A DNA stretch of 64,000 nt from Lantana camara. Its lineage: Eukaryota > Streptophyta > Magnoliopsida > Lamiales > Verbenaceae. The notes below the pieces were generated by a model. The model saw nothing but the letters and a program-made list of their open reading frames with translations, ran no database searches and had not been told where the DNA came from. The stretch covers positions 103,201,501-103,265,500 of the forward strand of contig CM074857.1 of the NCBI GenBank assembly GCA_037501455.1, written 5' to 3'. The translations under genes and the position numbers were made by a program. Positions within the stretch are counted from its first letter, which is position 1. The number at the start of each line of letters is the position of its first letter. Below are positions 52,841 through 64,000 of this stretch, piece after piece.

Positions 52841-53389
52841 TAACCACGAGACTCCAAGCAAATAAATGGTTCGAGCTCGGCCTCAGGCTCTTTGCTTTTG
52901 AGCTCGAATCAAGCCAGTTGAAACTTGGCTCGCTGTGCTCGTGAGCCAGTTCGGCTCCAAATATACTAGTACCACTACATTAATCTCTTTAACATTTATT
53001 TTCATTAAGATAAAATAGCTCGGGTTTTTAGTTATATATTTACAAGTTTTAACTATATCTCCTTTTTCTTTGTTGTATAATGTATTTGATACTTGATCAT
53101 CAGATATTAAAATTTAAATTTAAACACTATGTGAAATTTCCCGTTAATTTTACCAAACCACCGAATCATATTCAGCAAACCATAACCAATATATAATACA
53201 AGTTATAATGGATTCTGGGCAACTGGAGGCTAAAAATACTAAAAAGTATATATTGTTTTTTAAAAGTTTGAAATTGAACTGATCAGTATTAATTAATAAC
53301 TTATAATAAGGAACTATACATAATTTTTTAATAAAAGAAGGATGGTTTTTTTAGGGGGAAAAAAAAAACTAATTTTGTGAGCGAACATC
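52841..53389. other. AT-rich intergenic flank, nothing recognised
   Basis: 52850-52970 has GAGCTCG / GGCTCG repeated phrases that recall termini of plant DNA-transposon derivatives, but no paired ends were found. The rest is AT-rich. Confidence 0.35.
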
Positions 53390-53520
53390 AATTGGTGTAA
53401 TTTAGCAGTTTGGTACAATGCTCTTAATTAGTGGTTTCATATTCGAGTCCTAGGTACGTAGCTATCATTAATAGAGAGAGTTTTAACAGAAGGCACTTAT
53501 GCTCTCAAGTCTTCGATCCA
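53390..53520 (+). mobile_element. Possible tRNA-derived SINE head
   Basis: TGGTGTAATTTAGCAGTTTGG (53393-53413) resembles a pol III A box, and ATTCGAGTCC (53441-53450) resembles a B box about 40 bases downstream. Poly(A) tail and target duplication were not found, so this is tentative. Confidence 0.35.
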
Positions 53521-54129
53521 TCGTCCCTTGTCATCCCAAAGTGTTGCCCGTAAAACGAAGCCAACACTTCTGGCCGAATTCAATCTTCGATCCAATGCAC
53601 TTGATTCGAGGTCAAGCTTCAAGCCCTTGAATCAACTCCTAGAAAAGAATTAAAGGATATACAAAGATTGTACCACTTTTATAATTAAATCAATTATAAA
53701 TTTTGTTTTCCCATTTTCATGTTTTGCTATCATTTATAGCAGATTAACAAAAATTTGTGCAAACAAATTTTGGTTTGTCCAATGGGACCTTCTATGTCTC
53801 TCATCTATTCATCCTACAAAAAATCTCAAGTCATCATCTTAAACATTGTCATGGTACCAAAAAAAGAACTCTTCAAAAAGAAGAACTTCACCAACTTCGT
53901 TACATACATCGCTCAATCTCCTATGGGAGTAAGCGCAACAGTCCAGCCTCATCTGAGAATCCGACAACTCTAACTTTGTTACTCCAAAAGGAGCTAATTC
54001 CACCCCTTTAGCGGATTTTCCTTTCATGAGTCCCGATGCCACGAACATGGATGAACAACTCGATCAGGTGGCTCAAGCCATAATCAATACGTAGAAGATC
54101 ATGAAGGATAAAGATCTCCAGACTACACA

Positions 54130-56875
54130 TGTGACACCTCGTTTTTTGGCAAGTCAGGTACGCGCACCACGTATGTGAGTTTTGGTATTTAGGATTCATT
54201 TAACTCTTTTCGTTCCTTATATTGTGCCATTTAATTCTTAATTTGTAAACTTGCGAGTTATGTGCATTTAAATTCCCTTCTTTCGTGAATCTTATTTCGT
54301 GGATTACCTGATTAATTTCCCAAGCATGCTTTAGTGTTTAATTATTTCATAATTATGAGAATTCATGTTCCATTGTCCTTAATTGCAACACTTAGAAAAC
54401 CTTTGGATCTAACTGATAAATTATTTGGACTTATTTGCAAAACTCATGAGATTTGATACCTAATTGCATTCATTTAAATTCTGCAAGGACCAAGTAGCAA
54501 TTTCTTCCCTTTTCTCCCCTTCTTGATCGACATAAACAATATACACATCTATACATACACTCATTTCTTCCTCTTTTATCCAAGAACAAGGCAAAAGCTC
54601 TTCCACCCCTTCCTCTCTTCATTCGAACCAACCAAGGAGACAAGAAGACCAGGAATTTCTTCCATTTTCTTCAAGAGATCAAGCTTATCACCATCATCTC
54701 TTTATCTCCTCCATCTCTTGACTTATTCAAGGTAAGATCATGCACTTTCATTTGATGAATTCTTAAGCTTTGTTAGGGTTTTAGAATTCTTTGCATCCCA
54801 TGACTTTACATGAAGCTTGAATGATGATTTTGAGTTGATTCATACATATTTAGCATGATTTATATGAGGCTTGAGCCATGTATGATCATTTCTCCCAAAG
54901 GGTTTCATATGGAGGTTTTAGATGGATTAATGCATGCTCCTTGGATCTTTTGATGCCTATTTGAGTTATATGAATCCTATATGTGTTTTCTTGAGTTTTT
55001 TTGGTTCATTTCTTGGTTTAGTTAGTGTTTTGTTGTGGTTTGGGGTGTTGGATCAAGCAAAAGACATGGAAGCTTGGTTATTGTTGTTGCTTTGGAGCAG
55101 AGTAGGAAACAGGGGAAGCATTTCTGTGAGGGGTAATGCCCGCTACCCCATCTTGCACTGGAGGGAGGTAACGCCCGTTACCTCTAAGCCGTTTTGAAGA
55201 ATTGGACGTCTGCCTTGGGTAACGCCCGTTACCAACTTTGCATTACAGGGGGGTAACACCCGTTACCCCCATTCTTTTTCCAAGGGTTGATCATCTACCT
55301 CCGTTAACGGCCGTTAAGGCTATTCTTCTTAAGGCGTTACTCCCCCTACTATCTTGTGTAGTTTTGGGGTGTTTGTGTAATTTTCCTTAAGTTCATTTAT
55401 ATGTTTTTCGAGCTTTGTTTACGTGACTAACGTATAGTATAATTGATCAATTATATGCTAATCTTTTCCTTGTTTTATACTTTATTTTCCCTCGTTACTT
55501 TCCCGATACTTGATTCGATATACATGGTTTTATTATAGTTTCAATCTTGTTATACGTATGTGTTAAACATTGTTCGTACGCGTGAACCTGTTCATGATAC
55601 ATTATAACTTCAATTGCATTCCATGTCATCTACTTCATTTGTCATGCGTTATATTTGGTACACATTGAGTCTTGTTTCACACGTGTCTTCTTTTCTTATC
55701 TAGAGGTTTTTCAGGGTGTTAGCGAGCCGGTTGAGTAGCGTTCGAGGAGTCCAGTTGTCCTTTCTTTTGTCTTGTTCAGGTGAGGAGAAGTTAGGACTAT
55801 ATATAAAACCCTACAACTTTTTATGTGATGATTTAGCCAAAACCTTATATATATATATATATATATCATTTTAAAAATATGATTTTATTTCCAAAGCACT
55901 TGTAACTTGAGAACTGATCCTGATCCTGACACATTTTGGTGAGGTATTGTTATCGTTACTGGGGCCCAGGGACTTGTGTCTTGAGAGAACCTGGATAGCA
56001 TGGGTTCACGGCCATCCATTGCACAAGTCACATCTTCTTGGAGCAACTCGGAGATCTGTTAGGAGGTTTGGCGGAATAATGGGATTCCGGACCTTGGGAG
56101 TCATGAACCGACCATCCACCTCTTTTGTCGCGGATGTAGGGGCTAGCTACGAGCCACATTGCACCCCAGAGGAAAAAAGAGTAATTGTGCACCTGGAAGT
56201 GACCATGTAACAAGTGAAACCTAATTTATTCCATGAACGCCAAATAACTTATCCTGTACACAAAAATGAATAAGGTTGGAGACTGCTCACTCGCCGAGCC
56301 ACTTGTTCACGTGATTTGAATAAATATTGATGCTATAATTCCATATAATGATTCTTAACTTGTTTTCCTGTCTTATTTTTTCCTAAAAATTTATATGGAA
56401 TTATGGTTGTATGAATTTACCTGCTTTCTATATATTATTATGCTATTCACTCAGTTTTGTAGAGACTGACCCCTCCTCTTTTTGGTCCCTCAGGTGTTCT
56501 TGGCTGGCGTAGCTAGGCGAGAGATTGCATTTGTCTAGTGTCTTTCTTTCGTGTCAGCACACACCTGATCATGTTTCTCATGTTGTATATCTTATTGGCC
56601 GGTTGGGCCATTTACTCGTATCTTGTGACTGCTTGTTTTTAAGTCGTGTTGGATTTAACATTTTGCTAGCCATGGTATTTTATGCTTCCGAATTTCTTGT
56701 TACCTATTTGTTTATTCTTGTTAGTAGTTGATTTTGTTGGTGCAGGGTTAGTCCCGCCTAGCCAGGGTCCGTGTCGTGTCTCTGTTCACTAGGATTGGAC
56801 TTGTATACGGACTATATTCGTATATGAGTTTGGTCTTGGTGCGGGGGATATGGGGAGCCACGCTCGGGCGTCACA
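54130..56875 (+). mobile_element. Solo LTR (2746 bp) of a large Ty3/gypsy element
   Basis: Ends TGTGACACC ... GGGCGTCACA form imperfect inverted repeats. A perfect 5-bp target duplication ACACA flanks them (54125-54129 and 56876-56880). There is no internal coding sequence, so it is a solo LTR left by recombination. The size and TGTGACxCC ends recall Del/Tekay-type chromoviruses, which is an inference. A donor-like CAAGGTAAGATC (54728) follows a pyrimidine-rich leader. No gene inside is supported. Confidence 0.85.
55132..55318. repeat. Array of GGTAACGCCCGTTACC palindromes in the solo LTR
   Basis: Near-identical 16-bp palindromic units start at 55132, 55167, 55218 and 55252, with a diverged fifth (CCGTTAACGGCCGTTAA) at 55301. 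Each half contains the AACGG core on one strand or the other, which is the MYB3R/MSA-type core. The spacing is irregular (35, 51, 34 and 49 bases). Confidence 0.7.
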
Positions 56876-57536
56876 ACACAACTCATGAACAAAGAGGAAT
56901 GAGAAAATGCCAAAAAGGGTCTAGCCACAACCGTCCTCCTTCTCCAAGACATGTTCCGAATGAGAAGTTGGTCAATAAGACACATCCCAAAACAGATTTT
57001 TCACAAAGAACCACCCGTTCAACAAGCTCAATTGCAACCTTCCCAGTTGAAGAGTCGTAAACTATGTTAGCAAACACCATCAAAATGCAATATGATGGGT
57101 TATCTCAGAATCGAGTCGCATAATCAAAATCGTACTAAGGTGAATCGATTCTTTGAAGATGCCGAATAGATACCAGTCGTCTAAACTTCAATAGTCCAAT
57201 GGAAAGGGTAATTCTAAACAACACATCACCTAATTCATTGAGACATGCAATAACCCAAGAACAAGTGGTGATCTCCTTATCAAACAATTCGCACAATCAC
57301 TCAAAAGCAAAACCTTTGATTGGTATGTCGATCTTGAACCTGAGTCCATTAATAGTTAGGACGAAATTGAGGGAGAGTTTTCGAACTGTTTCTACAATAT
57401 TTGTCATACCGTAAGTATGATCGAGTTTACAAATGCCAAGCAATGGAAAGATGAGCCTATAGTCGACTACATCAATGTTTAGCGTGCCTTAGGCCTTAAT
57501 TTTAAAGACAAACTTTTCGAAGTTTCAACAATCGAT

Positions 57537-59495
57537 TGTTGGAAAACACGAAAGAGTTGAGCAGCGGAAGTTTAAAATTTTCCAAAAGTTTAATAGTTGT
57601 CTTGCAATTTTCGTATCGTATCGTATGATGCTTTAGAAACTTACAAAGTTAGAAGCTTTCTAGTGATGTTGCTACCGCCTAATGAACACCCTTCAAGCGG
57701 AAAGTCCCTCGAACGGCCTTCGATTAGATCACAAAGTAGGCAATCCTCCAAAGCGTATCCACACTAGTCCTAGAACACGATCAAGCGAGTGAGAATGCTA
57801 GTTCTGTGGGTTGTGTTAGGCTAGGATATTTTACTTTGAAAACTTTTCTTTTATTTTTCTCAAAAACTTAACACTTCGTGAGTGTTGGTCTAAAGAATAA
57901 GAGAAGCACCACCCCTTGAATTTATACAAGTGTGGATCGAGCCCCTAGGGTTTCCAAAACCTAATGGGCTTTGTTTTCTTGCTCACTAATTAACTAATTT
58001 AATTGGAAGAATAAGTTCCCAACTTGTTGTCCAAGTCTTGCAAGAATAACCTTCTCTCTCCTACAATAAGAAATTGGACTTTTCAACTTTCCTAAATTTA
58101 AAAGTCAATATTCAATAATTAATTTAATTCCCAATTAATTATTTATTGGGTTAAGTTTATTTGAGAGTAGTCTTAACAATTAATTCAAAATTAATTAAAA
58201 GACCAAAATTAATTAATTACAATTTAATCAATTAATTTATAGAAAAGAATTCACATGTGGGATAACCACACGCATGGAGCCACGTATGAGCCACGTGTGC
58301 GTGACACGTGGCAGTTATCCACGCGATCCATGCTCCATTTCGATCAACAATTTGATCCTTCATTAATCATATTAACATCCTACCATAACCCTCGTATTCT
58401 GGCATTTGTGTGTGACCCTTTAGGTTCATTATTCGATTAGCAGTGACAATAATTAATTAATTCCCATAATTAATTAATCACTTCATATATCACACTACCG
58501 TAATCTAGCAATGGGTGTGTGACCCTTAGCCAAATAATGAAATGAATCAAAGAACTTTTCAGTCAATGACAATCAGTGAAATACAATCCTCTTACAACTC
58601 CATCTCTCAATCAAGAACTAAGGCTTAGGAATATTCTCAAAGCCCAAGTATTCTTGATCTTTAAAGTTATGTTCGTTTCATATCCATTTAGATCTCAATC
58701 CAAGAAAACCCGATTTTCTTGACGTCTTGATCTCTTATCCACCTTGATCAAGGGTTTAATATATAATGGACTACGAACAACTCAATCAGTAAGAGATCAT
58801 TCTTGTTCATAATAAGTGTAGGTCTTTTATCGATTCTACTAATTCTACATAGGACACTTGTGTAATCCCAACATAGGCCGTGGTTCAGGTGCCTATATGG
58901 CAACACCCTTTTGAGCCTATATCAAAGATTACAGAGTTAGCTCATATGAGACATTACAGAATCTCAAGTCTAAGGATTAATGAATCACGTCATTGACCTG
59001 TGAGATATTTCCTAATCTGGAAGTTTCTGGAGACTTCCTTTCCCATTTAGGAATATTCTCATGCAAGACATCTCAGTGATGAAGTTCTTGTAACAATCAC
59101 CCTTATGTATTATGAACTCATCATCATATGCACTTATCACTCCACGAAACTGAGTGATCCGTCAAAAGGACATAATCACATAAGCAAGTCTCAGTAGAGT
59201 CAAGGTCGACACTCCCACTGTCTTTCGAACTCATTGACTTGGAAAAATTTCTAATCCTTGCCTATGGAGTTAAGAACTTATTTCATGTGTCATTCCCATA
59301 ACGACAAAGTTCTTAATGGCCTCATCAGATTAGGGGAGTTCAATACATGCAAAACATAGTCAACCCAAACAGACATAAATAAGCACATAAAGAAGTGATT
59401 GCCTATGAGCAAAATCATTTCGTATATTATTCAAAGACTATTTGTGATTTTACAAGGAAATAGTAAAGCCAAAAGTTACTTTAAGGGCACCCTAT
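57537..59495 (-). repeat. Copia-5 3' LTR, terminus deleted
   Basis: Diverged relative of the Copia-4 LTR over its whole length (for example CACTCCCACTGTC, TAGGGGAGTT). Only two CACGTG boxes remain (near 58292 and 58305) beside CACGTA and CACATG variants. The final TCCTAACA is missing. Confidence 0.8.
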
Positions 59496-61100
59496 GGGCC
59501 TGATCCCATCAGGTGGATCAACCAAGGGCCAAACTTGGTTAGAGTACATGGAATCCATTTCGGATTTCATTGCTTCTTTCCACTGTTCAGAGTCCGAATC
59601 TAACAGTGCCTCCTCATAAATTAATGGATCATTATCCATTTGAGATGTATGGTGGAGAAAACCATACCATCTCTCTGGTTATCTAGGAATGCGTTCAGAA
59701 CGTCTTATTTGAGGAGGATTTTTGCGTGTATCACTCTCTTGGATTGACTGAGGGACATTGTTCTCCAAACTTGGCATGGGACCTTGGTCTCGAACCTCTT
59801 CGAGTGTTGCGATCTTGCCTTTCTTTTCTTTAAGGAACGAGCCCTCAAGAAAAAGTAGCATTTCTTGGCACAAAGACCTTTTGTTCAAGAGGATCGTAGA
59901 AATAATATCCTATTGACTCTTTAGGATGTCCTACGAAATTACTTAAGCTTGATCTAGCTTCAAGCTTATCTCCCACTATCCTCTTCACGTAAGTAGGATA
60001 ACCCCAAATTCTTAAGTAACAATAGTTAGGGATTTTGCAAAACCACATCTCAAATGGGGTTTTGGGTACAGATTTGGAGGGAACAAGATTCAGAATCTTA
60101 ACTGCTGAATCAAGGTAATAACCCCAGAATGAAGATGGCAATTCAGTGAAACTCATCATTGAATGAACCATATCAAGTAAGGTTATGTTCCTTCTTTTCG
60201 AAACTCCATTCAATTGAGGAGTTCCGGAGGAGTCCACTCAGAGATAATTCCATTATCTCTAAGATGACTAAGGAACTCATCACTTAGATACTCGCCACCT
60301 CGATCAGATCGAAGTGTCTTAATCTTATGACTGGTTTGGTTCTCAACCTCCTTTTGAAATTCCAAGAATTTCTCAAAGGCTTCGGATTTATACTTCATTA
60401 AGTACACATAACCAAAACGACTAAAACCGTCTATGAAGGTTATGAAATACTGATGATTGTTTCTCGCACTTACACTAAGTGGTCCACAAACATCAGTATG
60501 GATTAAATCCAACACTTTAGTGGCACGTTCCACTTTACCATTAAAGGGAGTTTTGGCTATTTTTCCTTTAAGACATGATTCACAATGAGTTAACCCTTTA
60601 AGTTCATTATCGTAGAATGATCTTAAATTAGTAACTTAGCAATCCTGTCTTTAGAAACCTGGCCTAAACGTGTGTGCCATAAAGAAGCCGAGATCTTGTC
60701 ATCTCTTTTGCATTTGTTTAATTGGTGTATATTCAGAATATTAGTGTCTTTAGTTGTGTAAAGTCCATTAGACAATGTACTAAGTAAAACGGAAGTTTTA
60801 TTCTTCTTAAGATAAAAGTTTCCATTTCGCAAAAAACCTTCACAATCAAGTATTGAAATGGAAATGATATTACGAATAATAGAAGGTACATAAAGGACTT
60901 TGTTCAAAACTAAAGTAAAGACAGCTAAATCTAATCTAACGTCCCGATGGCTTGAGATTGAACGCTTGATCCATTCCCAACCTTCAAGACGCATTCTCCT
61001 TCTTCAAGCTATCGGACCTCATTTAGCATCTGTACATCATTACAGATATGAGCTCCAAAGCCGGTATCAAGTACCCAAGAATTAGAATCAATAGATAGAT
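59496..61100 (-). pseudogene. pol: Copia-5 pol fragment: protease to RT start
   Basis: Minus strand pieces: SWVLDTGFG-like protease start (about 61085); NKVLYVPSIIRNIISIS; GAG-pre-integrase SLWHTRLGQVSKDRI; integrase IHTDVCGPLS, FIDGFSRFGYVYL, LRSDRGGEYLSDEF and NGVSKRRNITLLD (the usual ER is KR); then SYYFYDP-type linker and the first RT codons. It stops at 59496, where LTR sequence begins. Frameshifts occur near 60225, 60540 and 60620. Confidence 0.8.
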
Positions 61101-61139
61101 TTACTTCAACAATAAACGCACCTTTCTTTAGAGTATCCT

Positions 61140-61915
61140 TGTACTATTAGCAGTTCCTTTTCCAATGCCCTTTCTTGCCACAATAGTGGCAAACGTCCTC
61201 TCTCTGATCTTTTCTCTTCTTGGCCTTTCTCTTTTTAACCCCTCCTTCCTTGTTTAAGAGATCCCTTCTTCTTGGGAACTTTCTTCCCTTTGCCTTTAGA
61301 AGGCCTAGAAGAGGAAGTGAGCATCATCACTTTGTGATCCTTCTTGATCGTGTCTTCAGCAGTAACAAGCTGACTCACCAACTCAGGTACAGTAACATGA
61401 GGATGATTCATGTTGAAGTTCAGCATGAAAGGATTGAATAATGGTGGAAGTGATGTGAGCAACAAGTCCACAGCGAGTTCTTCACTCAGTGGCATTTCCA
61501 TGGAGATCAGTTTCTCGTTCAAAGCAAGAAACTTGAGACCGTGCTCATGGACACTTGTACCTTCTTTCATTCCAAGACGAATAAGCTCCTTAGAGGTGTT
61601 GTACCTTAGAACATGCTCTTTGGGGCGATACAATTGCTTGAGATGGTCATAAATCTCCCAAGCGTTTTCCATAGACTCATGTTGCCTTTGCATATCTGGA
61701 GGCATGTTGGCCAACATAAGGCAACGGGGTTGAAGATTATCTTCAGACCATTTCGTGATTGCCTCTCTTTAGGCCCGAGTCGGAGGCTCGCCTTCAACGG
61801 AAGGCTCTCCCTCGAAGAGAACATATCTTCTCTTTTCAGAATCTAAAACTATCTTTAGATTCCGAAGCCAATCAGAGTAATTAGGCCCCGTCAACTTGTT
61901 TGATTTGAGGATAGA
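61140..61915 (-). pseudogene. gag: Copia-5 gag
   Basis: Minus strand: NKLTGPNYSDWLRNLKIV, a stop near 61770, then LANMPPDMQRQHESMENAWE, LYRPKEHVLRYNTSKELI, LPPLFNPFMLNFNMNHPH and a SRPSKGKGKK tail. The knuckle CHYCGKKGHWKRNC lies at about 61195-61155. The codon where ATG is expected (about 61935) is CTG. Confidence 0.8.
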
Positions 61916-62147
61916 TACCAAAGGGGTTTTGGTTGCCAGTTTAGAAAGTAGATAATCACAGAACTACAATCTAAATGGAAAAATAGAGAAATCATGAGCA
62001 TGCTGAATAATAACGATTACATATTATCAAGGTCTTTAGAAATATGTTCTCCCACTGTTTTTAGAAAGTTTATAAATCCAAAAACGACTTTAGAAGAAAC
62101 TTATTTTCTCAATGGGTACTAGGATCCCAGGCATTCTTAGTTTTGGA

Positions 62148-62470
62148 CCCACGACTCATGAGACATCCAAAATCTAAGAATCTTTAGGTAGGTACGAATT
62201 ACCGATTCCATCCCCATGGAAATATATATATATATATATATATATATCTTTCGATCATGGACCCACAAATCGTGAGACATCCATATCTACTTTAGTGTTG
62301 AGCAGGACCCATCAATCATAAGATCTCAACCAAACTTAGTCCAGAAAGACCCACGACTCGTGTGACATTGCCCATTCTAAAATGGTCAAGAAATATTAAT
62401 TATTTTAAAATAATTAATCAGGAAACTAAGAGTTAATAAGCTACACTAATTACCCCATAACTCGTGAGAG
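62148..62470 (-). repeat. Phased CCCACGACTCGTG-type motif, four copies (Copia-5 leader)
   Basis: Copies start at 62148, 62262, 62350 and 62454, spaced 114, 88 and 104 bases, almost the same as in Copia-4. Copies 2 and 4 have substitutions. A TA dinucleotide repeat (62222-62247) lies between copies 1 and 2. Confidence 0.75.
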
Positions 62471-63182
62471 AGCAATTAGTTTCACTTATCAAGTCTTAAA
62501 TCCTATTGATGGAATGCTAGGAATTTTATTAGCGTGATAAAATACCTATTTATTCGAAATTGCTCAATAATTAAGTGGGATTTTTGAATTTCCAGAGAGT
62601 TGTCTCGAATGACCTCACCGACATATAATGTTATCCAAATTTTAATTGTCCTGTTTAATGTAGTTTCACATAAAGTGCATCACAGAAGCAATTAGCAGAT
62701 AACATGACCTAGCATGATAATAATTATGAGATAATCATGGGTATTCTATCTTATATGTGATTTTGGGAGCCACTCCAAAATCACTAGTTCTAACATTCAT
62801 GCAACATAAGACAGTTCATATCACATAGGAGTACAGAATTTAATGGAAAAACGCCCTATCTATTACATTTAATAGAAACCCTCCTAAACATTTTGAGGGG
62901 TCTTCTTATGGCCACCGTTCTTTAAGTGCTTCTTGTGGATCCTTCTTATTCCATGGGTGCTTGTCTCCAAAATGAAAATAAAACCTCACTTCCTAAGTTC
63001 TACTCTCTTTACATAAAGTAATATGGCTCAATTTTCATATTGGCCATAGACAAATACACGAGGCATTCCCCGACCCAAAAATAACAATAAGGAAAGCCAC
63101 ATAATAAAAACATAACAGTACACACATAAGTAGGGCTCCAACCCCAATTGAGAACGCGCAACTATGGAGCTCCGACCCCTCA

Positions 63183-63434
63183 GTGCATGGCGCTGCATCA
63201 CGGAGCCCGGCACCACCGCAAGCCCGTGCGTGCAGACGCCGGGCGTGCGCGCAGTTCGACCACTCCCCGCTGAGAACGCCTACTCGCGGCGCGCGCATCT
63301 GAGGGGTCGCGCAGTTAGTCTTATATATCTGAGATGCGCGCGCCGCGAGTAGGCGTTCTCAGCGGGGAGTGGTCGAACTGCGAGCACGCCCGGGCTTGCG
63401 GTGGTGCCGGGCTGCGTGATGCAGCGCCATGCAC
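63183..63434. repeat. Long GC-rich inverted repeat (hairpin) in the Copia-5 leader
   Basis: Arm 63183-63300 pairs with 63332-63434 across a loop of about 31 bases. Pairing is nearly perfect except for about 15 extra bases in the left arm (around 63229-63243) and two or three mismatches. It occupies the same place as the Copia-4 hairpin block, near the primer site. Confidence 0.85.
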
Positions 63435-63742
63435 GTACTTGTTGTGCGAGCGATCCCGCACGCGATCAAGTGCGGTCGAGCCCGTTTCGTATTTCTCATT
63501 TCGTAATTTCAACAAATTCAATCAATCCAATTTCAAATTAAAATAGTTCAAATCAATCTGAGTTAAAACAACTTAAAACCAGATTAAAATGAAAACAAAA
63601 TTTCACAAAATTTCAAGAAACGGTTTTAATCCGACAGATTCGTTTTTAAATAAAAACTAAGAATACATAGCCAATATCCAAATTCAAGAATTTTCTTCAA
63701 AATTCCAAAAACAATAAAGATACAATACGAACGTTGCAAGGT

Positions 63743-63755
63743 GCCTCTTATACCA
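63743..63755 (-). other. Copia-5 degraded primer binding site
   Basis: Minus strand TGGTATAAGAGGC departs at two bases from TGGTATCAGAGCC. It sits two bases from the LTR, as in Copia-4. Confidence 0.7.
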
Positions 63756-63757
63756 CT

Positions 63758-64000
63758 TGTTGGAAAACACGAAAGAATTGAGCAGCGGAAGTTTAAAAAT
63801 TTTCAAAAGTTTAATCGTTGTCTTGCAATTTTCATATCGTATCGTAGGATGTTTTAGAAACTTACAAAGTTAGAAGCTTTCTAGTGATGTCGTTACCGCC
63901 TAACGAACACCTTTCAAGCGGAAAGTCCCTCGAACGACCTTCGATTAAATCCCAAAGTAGGCAATACTCCAAAGCGTATCTACATCAGTCCTAGAACACG
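63758..64000 (-). repeat. Copia-5 5' LTR, first 243 bases in the window
   Basis: Direct repeat of 57537-57779 with scattered differences; it runs past the right edge. Confidence 0.85.

Larger units (their letters stand above)
53700..57536 (+). mobile_element. Tat-2: degenerate Tat-lineage element, LTR end and gag only
   Basis: GTGCAAACAAATTTTGGTTTGTCCAATGGGACC (53756-53788, seen in pieces) matches the LTR end and post-LTR region of Tat-1. Gag follows from 53850. A solo LTR interrupts it at 54130-56875. Gag resumes at 56881 and continues to 57536, where Copia-5 has inserted. The LTR start cannot be placed, and everything after gag would lie right of Copia-5, outside the window. Confidence 0.7.
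53850..57536 (+). pseudogene. gag: Tat-2 gag remnant, split by the solo LTR
   Basis: MVPKKELFKKKN (53850) aligns with the Tat-1 gag start, and DEQLDQVAQAI precedes the solo LTR. After it, 57250-57535 gives FDWYVDLEPESI, TVSMIEFTNAKQWKDEPIVD and ALGLNFKDKLFEVS. These match the Tat-1 gag core at 26238-26450, with in-frame stops (for example at 57356 and 57479). Clearly dead. Confidence 0.75.
57537..64000 (-). mobile_element. Copia-5: minus-strand copia of the Copia-4 family, internally deleted, right edge outside the window
   Basis: The LTR start TGTTGGAAAACACG at 57537 recurs at 63758. Between them lie a left LTR (3' in element sense), a pol fragment, gag, leader, degraded primer site and the start of the right LTR. 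RT core, RNase H, purine tract and the last few LTR bases are deleted at 59491-59495. It sits in Tat-2 gag; the left flank is TCGAT. Confidence 0.88.

Noticed and set aside
62222..62247. TA dinucleotide run as a feature of interest
   Set aside because: A simple microsatellite in a retrotransposon leader, absent from Copia-4.

Overview
The window is nuclear DNA of a flowering plant, most likely a eudicot. It is almost wholly a nest of transposable elements. The support is plant Ty1/copia and Ty3/gypsy lineages with initiator-Met tRNA primer sites, a Tat-lineage element with a second RNase H, hAT and Mutator-like DNA transposons, a plant mitochondrial nad1 fragment, a plant invertase fragment carrying the 9-base mini-exon, and one intron-bearing type-B response-regulator-like gene. 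No rRNA, tRNA gene, CRISPR or bacterial operon was seen. Element names (Copia-1 to Copia-5, Tat-1 and so on) are labels used only here.

Layout, left half. 1-4039: Copia-1, cut by the left edge and inserted into a hAT transposase gene. 4040-7871: rest of that hAT element, with a broken transposase, a captured cell-wall-invertase fragment (5600-5814), a complete 1371-bp Mutator-like element (MULE-1, 6201-7571) and a hAT terminal repeat. The hAT lies in an older copia remnant (7872-8995), which also holds a mitochondrial insert (8273-8611). 9020-11694: LINE remnant split by a complete TRIM (9796-10527). 11695-12951: AT-rich, with a Helitron candidate. 12952-14134: the only intact host-type gene, five exons on the minus strand. 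15055-16569: MULE-2. 17777-23626: a young chromovirus with 542-bp LTRs and one stop codon in its reading frame. 23964-24060: a kelch-repeat exon fragment.

Layout, right half. 24504-37842: Tat-1, 13.3 kb, sense gag-pol with stops and frameshifts, plus an antisense spliced plant-mobile-domain (PMD) gene with its own TATA boxes. 38874-52835: Copia-3, with Copia-4 (40486-50527, minus strand) nested in it. 53700-57536: degenerate Tat-2, split by a 2746-bp solo LTR (54130-56875). 57537 to the right edge: Copia-5, same family as Copia-4, minus strand, with an internal deletion.

Target-site duplications could be read directly for nine insertions: MULE-1, MULE-2, TRIM, Gypsy-1, Tat-1, Copia-3, Copia-4, the solo LTR and a 59-bp retroposed scrap. 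By-eye LTR differences give a rough age order: Gypsy-1 (7 in 542) younger than Tat-1 (about 19 in 940), younger than Copia-3 (about 16 in 473) and Copia-4 (about 66 in 1942), younger than the TRIM (8 in 127). The elements do not act as a pathway; what is notable is how they captured, interrupted and regulated one another.
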